From positions 1,054,001 to 1,118,000 of the forward strand of contig NW_017265145.1 in the NCBI RefSeq assembly GCF_001638985.1: a stretch of DNA of 64,000 nucleotides, written 5' to 3'. Source of the stretch: Phycomyces blakesleeanus NRRL 1555(-) (lineage: Eukaryota > Mucoromycota > Mucoromycetes > Mucorales > Phycomycetaceae). The notes under the pieces are model-generated. The model saw only the letters and a program-made list of their open reading frames with translations. It was not told where the DNA came from and did not search any database. Below are positions 15,671-27,639 of the stretch, one piece after another (the stretch's first letter is position 1; each line of letters starts with the position of its first letter). A program made the translations under genes and the position numbers.

Positions 15671-17637
15671 TCAAGCCAGAGAACTCGGTACATCTCCTAA
15701 AAGTGTATCGGTAACCTCAGTTGAGATCTTGTCAGATTCAAGCGTAATTATATTTTCCGGACCGGGCTTAGCATAAGATGTTTTGTATACTTCAGGTAGA
15801 TAGGATAAACGTGTGTTCAATATATCACAATTTTCCCAATGTGGAGACTTTTCTTCATTTTCCAAAGGTTTACGAGCCCAGGCAACATGTATGTTTGTAA
15901 ATTTCATTTCATCTTCCATCTTCTGAAGAGCTGTTTTCCACTCAAGGTCCCATTCAGCTTCAGTACATTCTATTCCGGGTAATATACTTGGTTTGAGTGA
16001 CTCGACCAAAGACGCGAGGTTCTGTTTCCACAACGTTCCTGACAATAAAATAAAAGTATTAATACTGGAATTCCAAAAAGAAATAACTAACAGGTAGCTT
16101 AATAAAATACAAAAACTTCGTTTCTGGAAAGAAATTTAGTGGTTATACATGCCTATCTCAAACCCCCAACTTCCGATTGGGATAGATACATAGCGGGTGC
16201 CAATGTCGATAAACCCTGCACAATCCAAGAGTTGGTTTAAATATGAGCTGATATCAATATTGAAGCCTCGAAGTACCAATTTATGGATTACTGTACGGAA
16301 GAGCAACTATTGTCAGTTGATATTAAGGGTATTCACAGGATAGTAGACTCTCTTGCCTTCTTTGACGATATATGAAGGATTGTCAATTTTAAGGTTAATT
16401 TCACTTTCAAGTATTTGAATGTAACCACCGGGTTTCGTTACTCTAAGAAGCTCTGTCATGACTTTTTCCCATTGGTTGTTAGTGAAAACGAGGGACTTTT
16501 GTCGTACATTTACAAGAGTAAAGGTATTATCTGGGTAATATAGCCCCTCAAGGACATCAGACACCTGGAATATGACATTCCCTTCGTGAGGAGTATCACA
16601 CATTTCCTGGGATGATTTTGGGCTCAAAACTTCGGAATGAAAGTCGCTTGGGTCTTCAACTAACTCATCGTTCTCATCTTCTGATTTTGATTCTAGAGAC
16701 AATTGTGGAAGGTGAGTTGGATTTACGACTTGATCTTGATTATGCTTTGTGTCTATAGGAAGTTCAATGTCTGCCAAGAAAATATCACAATGGTCTATCC
16801 CCACGTATTGGGACTTTGGATAAGCAAGTGCCATATCGACGACCTAGATTGTAAATATATTGATAGTTGATTTTAAGAGAGCTAGTAAGTTTTAGCAAAT
16901 AAAACTCTATATGTATATGAAAAATATTACCCATGAACCTATTCCACATCTAATATAGACAGTTTCCATAATTATCATCAAGAATGAACATAACCAGAGT
17001 GAGAGCATTTGGTATCTTACCCAATGTCAATAACTTTTACACCCCCTTTGATAAGTTCATTTTCTACAGGAGCTAGTAGGTTTCTAGTATGATATTTTGT
17101 ATGAGTAATGTTGTAAAATTTAGGTCTATTATATTACCCCGAAAATGCCCAATTGAATATGTATGATTGAATTCGGTTTCGTTCAAGCTCAGGGCTATCT
17201 GTTGGAAGTAGCCGATCTCTATCAACATCCTTTTATTATTTTTTATTAATAAAAAATGGATTAGTAAGCGTTTATAGGTAGCAGACAAAGTCCGTTACCT
17301 CCATTGTGGAGAAATGTCTTTCATAAATCCACTTTTGTTTATAGCTTGTGGGATATATATCACTAACTGGCGTGACTGACATGTCTTTTGTTATGATTGG
17401 AGTGGGGGGCATTAATTGCGCGATGTGCTTCAATTTACTGTTTTTTCTATTTCTTTTTTTCGTCAAATGTCTTTGTACTGTTTTCTCGGTTTTGGCCAAA
17501 GGTTTCAGAAATCGAGGGACATTTTTGAGATTGCCATTGGTTGCATGGTGAGATGTCGCTTTGATTATCTGTGAGATTTGTTCGTTTTCAGATGGCGTTT
17601 TTCGTGAATTTTTTGAGGATGAGTTTGCATTGCCCAT
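15671..17637 (-). CDS. SAM-dependent methyltransferase with N-terminal myristoylation-like motif
   Basis: Class I methyltransferase, substrate unknown. Exons: 17299-17637, 17138-17229, 17021-17083, 16931-16949 (19 nt), 16337-16843, 16153-16306, 15671-16038 (1542 nt, 513 aa). I chose the start MGNANSSS because it fits an N-myristoyl signal (Gly2, Ser6); a longer frame upstream reads into AT-rich, hydrophobic sequence. A basic region (residues 20-80) precedes the Rossmann core. Motif I is VIDIGCGIGSWVVDMA and ends in YVGID. FTLVNVRQKSL and ELLRVTKPGGYIQILESE are motifs IV/V-VI. A Glu/Asp-rich insert splits the core after motif II. Intron 5 would be only 30 nt and intron 6 begins with GC. The fold is secure; the role is not. 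Confidence 0.82.
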
Positions 17638-20600
17638 GAGATTAAGTAAGCAATAGGTGTTTAGAAGAACAAGGGCCGTTTTAAATAGTATTTTAAGACA
17701 AGAGATAGATAAATATATATATATTGTTGTGGGATCATTATTTATATACACTTATTTTTCCAGCTGTTGTACTAACAATTTCATCACACTGTATTGGTCC
17801 TTTCTATTATGCAAACAGAAATCTTGGACTAGAGGAGTCCCAAAGTAGAATAATCAAATGGGGTTATTTTGTTACACGCTCCATAAGCCCACAGCCTCTC
17901 TTTAGTGACACCCAAGTATTAACAGAGGGTAAATAGAAGATATTTGGCTATAAGAGTGCATTGTAAAGCACATACAATTTACATGCTGTATCTGCTAAGC
18001 TACATAGTAGGACTGTCTTTCATAAAACATAAAAGAGTATTTTATTTGTGAATATTAAGAATATTACAAAATCAAAGTTTCATGTCTCTTTAAGCCAGAC
18101 TTCATATACACAGCCTTTTTTATCTCTTTAATATAGACTCTTGGAAATGCTTTCTCTTTGATATATATGTTATCTATGAATATCTGTAGTTATACTAATT
18201 ATGATATCAAATTTTGTGTTGGAGATTTTGGATTAATGTTTGTATATACGCCTAAAACTACGCTTGTGGTACATGAAAATAGTATTTCAACAATAGACAC
18301 ATTTATCGCTTATATTTCCCCATGTTCCGCGCTCTATGGCTATTTCAATAAAATTCTAGGTACGTTGAGTAGAAACTGTTGTTAATACACACATACACAG
18401 CAGAATCTTTACACTAATTGGTAAGTGCAATGAAGTAATCAAGGGAGGTTACTATAGAAAGTCTCAAGCACAAATCATACTGTAATGTACATATTACATA
18501 AGAAGAATAGCAAGATGCCTTAGTACGGACATGTTATTATGATTAGCTTAGATAGTGCTATTCTTTAGATCGATCTATTCAAGTGGGAAAAAAGTAGTAA
18601 TATTGGCATAATTCAGTTCACTCCTTAAATTTAACTGTGTATATAGCTAGATAAATGATTGAAAGTATAATAAAGCTGTAATTAGACATATATTGCTTGA
18701 TTATGAGCCATCACTTACTAGCAATTTGATCTAGCATGGTATACTCAATGTTCACTTGTATGCTAGTACATACTAAACACCATGAGATTTGCCAAGCGCC
18801 AGAATATTACTTATCAAATGGTATGTACATATATATTATAAACATCTGTACTAAGTAGCAGTATAACTATTACAGTCATGATATACAGAGTAACGACTTT
18901 AATCTTTATGGATAAACTTACAAATATCTCAAAATAATATTAAAGTCAAGGTTAACTAGAAAACCAGAGAGAAAGGGACTTTATTAGAGAAATGAATAAA
19001 TCTGAAAATGAAACATATGTAAAGGAAGAAAGTTCTGGTACCAAAGACACTACCCTTATACCCTTCTTAAACCCCCAAAAATCATTTCAAAAATATCCAA
19101 CTAAAGTTGACATTTTTATCTTTGTGTATACATATTTAATACCTTTGCAACAATTGGTAGTTCTTTTTTTTTTATTACTGGCATAGTTATTCACTCTTCC
19201 AACTTTATGAAAATATTTACATCTTATAGATATACAGATACAAAAATAACAGAACTACACCACATAAAAACAACACAATATTAGAGAAGGTATATATTCG
19301 TTTATTGGTTTGTTTATTGATTAAATAAAAGCCTTCAATATATATATCCTACATCTCCACCCAGGAAAGTTCATCGGTGCTCCACATCTTGTCATTGTGT
19401 TTTAAAATATCTTGTAAGAAAAAGGAAATAAATAAACAAACAAACAAACGAACGAACAAAAACACGTACCTGAAAAAGTAGACAATGGAATACGTTTTTA
19501 CAAGTCCTATCCTGGGAGGGTAGTTAAAAGTATAATAATGGAGCCCAAACGTATCTCACGCATGCGATACCAAGTGGATTAGCTTATGGAAGTTAAGTAC
19601 GGCTATTTAACTGTCAAAGAGGAAAGAGGACGCAATGCTTTTAAAGCCACATCTTCTAACTAAACTAATATCTTTGCAGCTCCTAGTCTCGTATTAAAGA
19701 TCATAGACACCTTCAGAGCTCAGTCAGGGTTTCATAGGCTAGTCATATTGGGGTAAACCTTGTATATACAAAAAATATGGGGAAAGAGTGCTATGATGTT
19801 TTGTCTTGCTGTATATGTTGAAACTAATACGTATTCAGTAAATCAAGTCCAAAAAATACCCGTAAGTTCCTCGAGTTATGTGGGATAGCACTACGGTCTG
19901 CACATAAAGAACTTAACGCTCCTTCGGCCTTGTTGGCAGACAGCAAGATTCCCCGTACGATCTTTAATGAACTCGATGGTTGGAGTCTACCCTTTCTTTG
20001 GTAAAATTATGCAAACAAAACACGTTGGCATCTTTGCATGTCAAGTATGTAATTAATAGAGGTAATTAGCAGAAGATTTGTTCACGCAAGGATTTGAATG
20101 TCTTTTTAGGGCCTTGGTTATGTGTGACTGTCAGTATTTTGCGAAGAATAAAAGGTTATATTATGGTCAAGATTAACGCGGATGGGTTTGGTGGCATTAG
20201 ATATCCCGTCTTCTTGAATCCGTAATTGAAAATATAAAGCGCCTCTTTAAATAAAGAAAAGGCGAAAATATGTTAAGGTTAGTTTATAACACCGAAAGAG
20301 ACATATTCGAGCTGACTTTAACATACTGGTGGCCTCTACATCAATTACTTACCTGGTATAAATATAAGTATACTTAAATGAAGGGAAGTACAAATAAACA
20401 GACGCGCATTCTCTTAAGACATTCTCCACCAATTCAGATGACATAGTCATTGAATTGTGATGCAAACATTCTTACCCACTATGAGAAAACTTATTATAGT
20501 GTATATATATCAAGCATAGTTCTAGAACATAAAATATTATAATTTTATTATTAATTAATTAATAAATTAATAAATGAATAAATAAATAAACAGGTGGATA

Positions 20601-20770
20601 AATGAATAGATGACTAGATGGGAAATTTAGATTATTAAATGTAGTAATATTAATAGATGCCCTGATACAAAACATAAAAAGAAAGTCAAAATGGAAAATG
20701 AATATAGAGATTTAGGGAAGTGTGCTGGGTGCTGGGTGCTGGGTGCTGGGTGCTGGGTGCTTATTAAGCT
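17638..20770. other. 3.1-kb gene-poor region
   Basis: Scattered short frames (for example 18158-18385 and 18992-19186) lack splice support or family resemblance and look fortuitous. Two stretches, about 19540-19630 (+) and 19840-19935 (-), loosely recall the internal part of 5S rRNA and are discussed as findings. (AT/AAT)-rich runs occur at 20540-20600. Confidence 0.5.
20722..20762. repeat. Heptamer tandem repeat (GCTGGGT)x5
   Basis: Five head-to-tail copies of GCTGGGT lie about 10 nt from the carrier-gene stop codon, so on the minus strand they form a GCACCCA... tract at the start of its 3' UTR. They are GC-rich in an otherwise AT-rich spacer. Confidence 0.85.
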
Positions 20771-22091
20771 CTATAGGGGAGGGATCTTTCTGAGAACCTG
20801 CTCATAAACCAAGAAATTGAGAGAGTGGATGGGGAATGCACGGATCAAGGTAATACTTAATCCTTTGTAGAGACCTCTGATACCCTCCCGGCGTACAATA
20901 TCAGACGCACATTCGCGAAATCCTTGGACTTTTGATTTCAAAACATCTTTTTGAATAACCGATTTTACGAGATCTACTGGGAATACAACCAGCCAACTTA
21001 GAACACCACAGCAGCCGCCTGCCATAAAATGCGTCAGTGGATTTGATGCTGCCGAGTTTCCACCAGATATTATGAATTTAGCTGACTCATAAGAGCCAAA
21101 GTAAATGCTTGTCCCTAATGTATCGCGCCCTAATTACCCGTATCAAACAAATATTAAAACATGTATATGTACACATATGCCATTTTGTAGCTATCGTCCT
21201 TACCTGAATGCAATCGGACACCCGTCCAAAGTCCGAGGATTCCCTTGCGACTCACTATCTGTTGAGCTGCATACAAGCTTGATGATCGTACTGGTCCCCC
21301 TGTTACTACTCCAAGTGCTGCCTGCTCCTTCATAGCAACATATTCCAACTGTCTCTGAATCTTGACAAGCTCAAGCGGGCAGCTTAGCAGAGCAATGAAC
21401 GCACCACTTGCTCCACCACTCAACATAGACAGTCCAAAGGTAGATTGAAGAGTGTCCCCTTTGATACCTTGTTCTTTTAACCGAGCCTTTGTATTTTCGT
21501 AGATGGAGAATGACACCGACTTAATAATACTGACAGTTACCAATGGAGGAATCATGCCTATCAGTAAAATCAAATAAAGCTCAGTATATTATAGCTTTTT
21601 GTGTTGAATAACTTACCTCTAAAAAATCCTCGAGCACCTTCTTCAGCAAAGGTTATTTTAAGGCAAGAGAGGACGGAATTATAGTGATGGGTCTGCATTC
21701 TTGTTTTTAGAGAGTCAAACTGAGATTTTCACAGTAAGTGACAAATTGTTCAAGAGAAGATACATACATTTTACATTTTATTCATACCGGAAAACCTGCT
21801 GTAACAGAAGTGATGGCTGCACTTGAAGCTGCAACAATAGTTCTGTTGGCTATTCCCAAAAAGAGGAGCGATCAGCAAACCTGACAAGTGATTATACTAA
21901 TTAATTTTACAAACCTTGGAGAATGTTCATTAGTTTTTGAGTATTTGCGTTGTTTTCTTTCGTGCTTGAAAAAATAGAAGTTTGATGCTCTTTAGAGAGC
22001 AAATGCTCATTTCTGAATAAAATATAAGACAATTGTACTTTTCTTTTTATTTAATATTCTCGAGTTTGTACCTGAGATTCTCGGATGTCAT
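20771..22091 (-). CDS. Mitochondrial carrier family (SLC25) protein
   Basis: Inner-membrane metabolite carrier. Exons: 22072-22091, 21915-22012, 21788-21849, 21617-21719, 21204-21557, 20771-21129 (996 nt, 331 aa, normal size). Three homologous repeats carry the PX[D/E]XX[K/R] signature: GFPFDSLKTRMQ, SCPLELVKIQRQ and VFPVDLVKSVIQKD. Each is followed by the EG-type motif (AEEGARGFFRGMIPP, SRKGILGLWTG, RREGIRGLYKGL). It ends with the typical FPIHSLNFLVYE helix. Exon 1 is only 20 nt. The pattern is nearest to the carnitine/basic amino-acid carrier branch (SLC25A20/29/45-like), but I cannot fix the substrate. Confidence 0.88.
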
Positions 22092-22326
22092 GCTAATTTC
22101 AACCTAAAGCGGTATCTTCAAGTCTGGAAAAATCTTTCTTTGATTAATGTCTTGATTGTAATTCCCCAAGAGCAAAGAAAAAGTTGTGCAGATATAGTAT
22201 AAAGAGGTACAATGTGTTGAATTTAAGACAGGATTCTATAAAAAAAATTAGATGTCGGAAGAAGGATCTACCGTCTTATCGGAAGAGGTAAAACATAAAT
22301 GAGATCTTTGGGGGTGCTATGTTTTA
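22092..22326. promoter_or_regulatory. Divergent promoter region, carrier / ZCCHC8-like gene
   Basis: Only about 235 nt separate the start codons of two divergently transcribed genes, so they probably share control DNA. A short frame starting at 22251 ends in a donor-like GAG|GTAAAA, but it does not join in phase to the gene downstream. No TATA box stands out. Confidence 0.45.
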
Positions 22327-24221
22327 ATGCCCGGCAGACTGCTTACCTTTAACACCATGACACCTTCAGAAATCACCCGAAAAGAAGTGTTAGATAGCGT
22401 AAAGAAGGCACTTTTATTAGAACATGGCCGTGGAATAACATCGTTAAAAAAACTACAAGAATCTGTTCTGGAAAACTTTACCCCAATTCGTCAATTGTGC
22501 CACATAGATCAACACTTGAATCGTGTTCCTGTAAAATATATACAACATTGCATAGAACACGACGATTCACAGCAATTTGAACTAAGTAACAATGAGTTAC
22601 AAGTTAGGCTTGCATTTCTTGATCAAGAACAACAAGGGTTTGAGACGGATCCATATGGTGCAATTGCTGTAGATTCTGAAGAATATTCGCCTGAACTTAT
22701 AAAATACGAAAACCCGACAACATTGAAACCTTCTACTCACTTTCGACCTTACCAAGTGAGTTTTCTGAATATCACAAACGCACTTGAAGATAGGACAGTT
22801 TCATCAAACCAAAGCATCGACACAGACACTGAGATCTCCACCACAAAAAGTAAACGTATTCCTGTGACTCCAGTGTATTATGAAGATGGAAAATTCTTTT
22901 GCGACGATTTCGCTGGAGACTACGCTCGCAAAGACAGACCGGCTATGCTTATTCCAAAATACGATAGACTAAATATTGATCCACTTTGTAGCGAGAGCTT
23001 TAAGTATACTAGGTCAGTTATATGTTAGAGAATATTATGTATATATCGATACACTTACCATCATAAAATAAAACAATAAATAAATAAATAAAATAAAAAT
23101 AAAAAAAAGGTTTAGTACAAAGCCATTTTCCAACGGAAAGACATGTTGGAACTGTGATTCAGAAGATCATGAACTGTCAAAGTGTCCAGAGCAACGCAAT
23201 GCGGAAAAAATTCGCAAAAATAAAACCCTGTATAATGACTCGCATGAAACTTCTGGTCGACTCCATATCGAACTTACCGAGTACAACAAGTTGTCTTCAT
23301 TAAAACCCGGAAAGTTGTCTGATTCGCTTCAGGAAGCATTGGGAATTAAAGGGACCAATTATGAACCTCAATTCTATGATAGGATGCGAATATACGGATA
23401 TCCGCCTGGATACAAGGGTTTAGGTGAATTTGTTATTTACTATATGTGCTCCCATTACATTAAAACTAATTATTTTATATGAAACACCAGCTTCAAAGAA
23501 AGGCGTCAGTCAGTTATCGATATCGAAAGAGAGTGTATTATTTGAAAATACTCCGTTATTAAATATATACGACGATGAATTCAATGGGGAAGACAAAGAA
23601 ACGCAAAGCAAAAAGGATGTTCTGTCTACCTCACAAGATGATGTAGATACATCCAAAGAAAAAGATACTAGTGAGGAATTAGTAGAACTCGTGGTTTATC
23701 CTGGCTTAAATATTAAAGAAAAAAAGCACACAGTACAACAAATTCCACAATGGGAACAGCCTGGTATGCCTGATTTCTATCGTATGGAGCCAAACACCCA
23801 CCAATATTACCAACAATTCCACAACGAGGCTATGCAAGATACTTACTCAATGTACGATCAGAGGTTATGGCCACATGATCAATATAATCTGGGGGGCCAA
23901 GCACCTTATCCATACTCGTACCCACCATATAACGAACAGTATGCACACCCCGAAATGTATTATGGATACAATCAACCTCTTGATCAGTACAACGATTATC
24001 AACCAGGCAATTATTTCCCTGGTCCTCCTACAAACCACTATCAAGCAGATCAACCATTCCCAGAGGTACAGCAACCACCATATGCTCCTCAAGCTCTAGC
24101 TTATCCAACCAACGTTCAGCAACCAGTACCACCAGTACTACCAAAAGCTCCGATGTCAAATAAAGAAGACTCGGTCAAATCAGAAGATGAAGACATGGAG
24201 ATATCAGACGACGAGGATTAG
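22327..24221 (+). CDS. ZCCHC8-like protein: CCHC zinc knuckle plus PSP domain
   Basis: ZCCHC8 is a scaffold of the nuclear exosome targeting complex with MTR4 and RBM7; related proteins act in splicing. Exons: 22327-23012, 23110-23423, 23491-24221 (1731 nt, 576 aa). The zinc knuckle CWNCDSEDHELSKC (C-x2-C-x4-H-x4-C) lies near residues 240-253. The PSP domain follows at about 275-325 (LKPGKLSDSLQEALGI ... MRIYGYPPGY). The C-terminal third is a Tyr/Pro/Gln-rich low-complexity tract ending in an acidic SEDEDMEISDDED tail. The start is uncertain: Met at 22327 or 22357 is possible, and a short 5' exon could be missing. NEXT membership is inference. Confidence 0.8.
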
Positions 24222-24338
24222 GCTATACGTACTTATATGTAGAACTTTAAATTAATTCATACATTGTCTATAATGAAATATGACATACTGTTTTTTGTTT
24301 TGTTTATTGATCATTTGTGTCTAAAATATCTATTATAA

Positions 24339-27300
24339 TTATGCTCGATGTATCAAGGATGCTAAATTGTTTGCATACTCCTCTAACGCATTATCCGCAT
24401 CCCACGTTTCATACCCTACGGTTAATCTACCGGAATCATCATCATGTTGCCAATTTGAAACGTGTACAACCCGAGAGTGGCATTCCTCGAGACCTCCAAC
24501 CATATCATTAAAAGACATGGTCTTTTCTGGCCTACTCTCCCCTGTATGACCTGGACTCCCTATTGGACTATATATTCGTACTGTACTTCCTTGGCTAGTG
24601 TTGTTTCCAAATGGGAAGAAGAGACTCTTATTGCTTACTTCTGCGGTAACATTGTCTTTCATTTGTTTGGAGCATGTTTGATTACGAATGAAATGTGATC
24701 GAGGAGGAGGCGAAAGTGCAGAAGACCATTCTTTTCTTTCGCCGAGTTTTTGCGAGTCAGCTACTTCAGGTAAAGGTGAATATAATCTAAGAGACTCTGT
24801 AGATGACGAAGAGCGAGCAGGTGGGTAATCGTCAATAGACTGTGCTTGCCTTGATTCAGATATTTTAAAGCTAGCCCTCAATCTTTTTGAAAAAGGATGC
24901 TTTTCAGGTATCTGATTATCTTTGGATTTGGCTGTGTCTCCAGATTGACTTCTGTTACTTTCTCTTCCACTTACTGTATCGTCTATAGAGCTATGTTTAC
25001 TATCCGGTTTATTTCTACTCAAGTTCAATGCATCCATTATAGACCACGAGGACCCTTTTGATTTAGTAGAATTTAGACGCATGTTTTGGCTTGATATAGA
25101 TCTATCCCTTAAGATAGGAGATACATCCCCAAAGGATAAATTACGTGCATATTTTGAGATACGTGGTGATTTTGTATATTCAGTTGTCTGTGGTCTCTCG
25201 TTAGTTGGGCTTTGTATATATTCTGTGTTGGGATAAAGTCTAGGCGTGTCTATGACCAATGGCTTCAGTCGATTCTTAGGAGGATTAGGGTTGCCCACAC
25301 AATTGAGCGAGTTTCTGGCTGGTTGGAAATCAAAGTATGACTTGGGCTCGTGCTTTGGGTTATTATCTATTGCTGGACTGTTTTTTGAAAATTCTTTGGC
25401 TGTCCCCATCAATTCACCTGTCAATGAAGTACTGGGAAAATAGCTTTGGTCATTATTTAAAACTTCGGCCGGGTCAGATATTATGACTGAATCCAAAGGA
25501 TGAATCGAATCAGTTGCAATGTTATCAAGGTTACTATCGTTTCTTGACTCAGCAAAAGAGTTTGCATTTTCAAATAGTCCAATATTTGGATTTCCATCTA
25601 CTTCTTCACTTGAATGGATACTTGGCAAATGCGTTCCAGGTGTATTCCCGACATCTCTGTCAAATGCAGGATTAATGTTTCCTGGACTTTCAGTACGAAA
25701 TATATGGATGAGTATCCAATGTAGTACACGAGCCAAAAATGGGTATCGAAAAAATTGAAAAGATGCTCGTCCGATATAGTCAGAACCTGATCTCCACCTT
25801 TCCTTTTCATATAACAGGCTGCTTTCGTTCGATTCGTTCCCGTCTTTTAGGTACTGTGCAGGCCGTACTCGATACATTGGCACCTTTCTGTAAGCATATT
25901 TTTTTCTAGCAGATGTGCACCAAGTAAAAACCATTTGTAAACGGCTCATAAATGTAAGTCGACTCTGTACGTGATTTATTTCGTCTCCGAGAGCCATGGG
26001 GTCTGTGGATATGTTTGCGATATATTTGGTTTCTTTATAGCTATGTTGGCTGCATACATATTTTCCGTCTACTATAACAAGACGTACTAATGGGTGCACA
26101 TATGAATATCTTTTTCTGAAACTGTTATGATGGTTAAACTCCAGGGTTGATGAGTTCTTCTTTCGTGATTTATGAGTTTGGTCAGCTGTTATTGACCGTC
26201 GCAGCCCTTCAAGGCCTATCAAAGAGTACTTTTTGTTTTTTTCAGTGTCTTTCTTTAGTGTTGTATAGCCCATTGATGCAGAGGCTCTCATGTCTTCTAT
26301 TGGCTCAGGAATACAGTGTAAAGTAACACTGTATGGGTTTTTAACCCAGAAATTTAACATCTTTCCATTTTCGTCTTGCTCTGGAATAAAATACATGCAA
26401 TAGTAGTCTTCGACGTAGTACCTAACAGCCAACTTGAATAGGTCTGAAATGGCTTCCCTGACAGCTGGATCAGTAAAATATATAAAGCTTATCATTATTC
26501 CTATATAAGTATTATTTAGGGCATGATATTTAGTTGTATGCAATGCACAGCCAATTATGGAAACCTTGACTGACCTAACATACTTGAAGTAATTCGTTCG
26601 AGAACAAAGACACTATATGGTATATGTACTTTACGCATTAACGATATTTCGACAGCAATCCCAGCCGCCTTTGAGATAATAGGTACTATTATTAAGACCA
26701 TTAGTTAACCTTTTTTTGACATTCTGTTGATATATAGTATAGTTACCTAGTGGATAACATATACAGCGACTCGCAACTTTTCTAAAAAGTGCAGTGTTCT
26801 TTTGTATAATTTTCTGTCTTGGATTAACGGGACGACGCGGGGCCTGTGTTTCGTTTGATTGCCGCATATTAATAATACTGGCAAAATTGTGCTGCTCGCG
26901 GGAGAACTTTCGTAAAGCGAGGAAAGCACAGATTGCTGCCACGGCTGAAGAAAGTAACAGCCAGCCATAGTACCACATCTATTTCGATAGAAAGTACGTT
27001 TAATAAGAGCGCAGATCCCAGGTATTTAGACTCACCCAATTGAAATAACGTGTAAATCTTCCGATAAAGTAATAATGGTACCTATTAACAAGAAATTTAG
27101 ACTAATATCAATACCTTAACAGTAGTATGGTATTTTGATCCAAGTATTTACCAGCATGTTTCCACAACATTTTCGGGAGAGGATGATATAGCAAGTGGCA
27201 TTACAATTACAATAACACCTACAATCCCAATAAGGATGTAGTAATACTTTTCAAATCGCCATGGTCGATTTACATTTACAATAAAAATGAGAACAAGGTT

Positions 27301-27639
27301 GACACCAACCATCGCTAAACAGGTACATGACATTGTATCGGTTGCTATAAGAAAATAAGCATATATTCTGCAAGCTAAATTTCCTCCGTGTATCTTTTCG
27401 CTTGTTGTGTTTATGATTGAATATATTATTGTCAGTAGACATGCTGTGACTATGAGATGTAGTGATACTCGGTTGGCCACTTCTGGTCTGTAGAATCTCA
27501 TGGAAAAGTGGGATATGATTACTAGAGTACACACAATAATAGTGATGCCGGCGGGAACCAGCCCTGCAACCAATAAGCCTGTACGTTGGTGGCCTACAAA
27601 GTAATAAGGGAGATCTCTTTTAGCCTCGACTGCATCCAT
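24339..27639 (-). CDS. Seven-TM GPCR-like receptor with a 700-residue cytoplasmic tail
   Basis: Putative plasma-membrane sensor. Exons: 27152-27639, 27036-27081, 26747-26978, 26575-26685, 24339-26500 (3039 nt, 1012 aa). Four TM helices fill exon 1 (TM1 about residues 20-43), TM5 is in exon 3 (MWYYGWLLLSSAVAAICAF), and TM6-7 are in exons 4-5 with FTDPAVREAISDLF after TM7. Conserved Cys pairs lie in the loops. Residues about 315-1012 are a Ser/Asn-rich tail with basic patches and a short hydrophobic stretch (FLARVLHWILIHIF). The layout resembles fungal Git3/cAMP-receptor-like GPCRs. Ligand and G-protein partner are unknown. It could be another 7TM family. Confidence 0.72.

Noticed and set aside
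18992..19186. Small plus-strand frame in the gene-poor region
   Set aside because: 64 codons, AT-driven composition, no neighbouring exon and no recognisable family.
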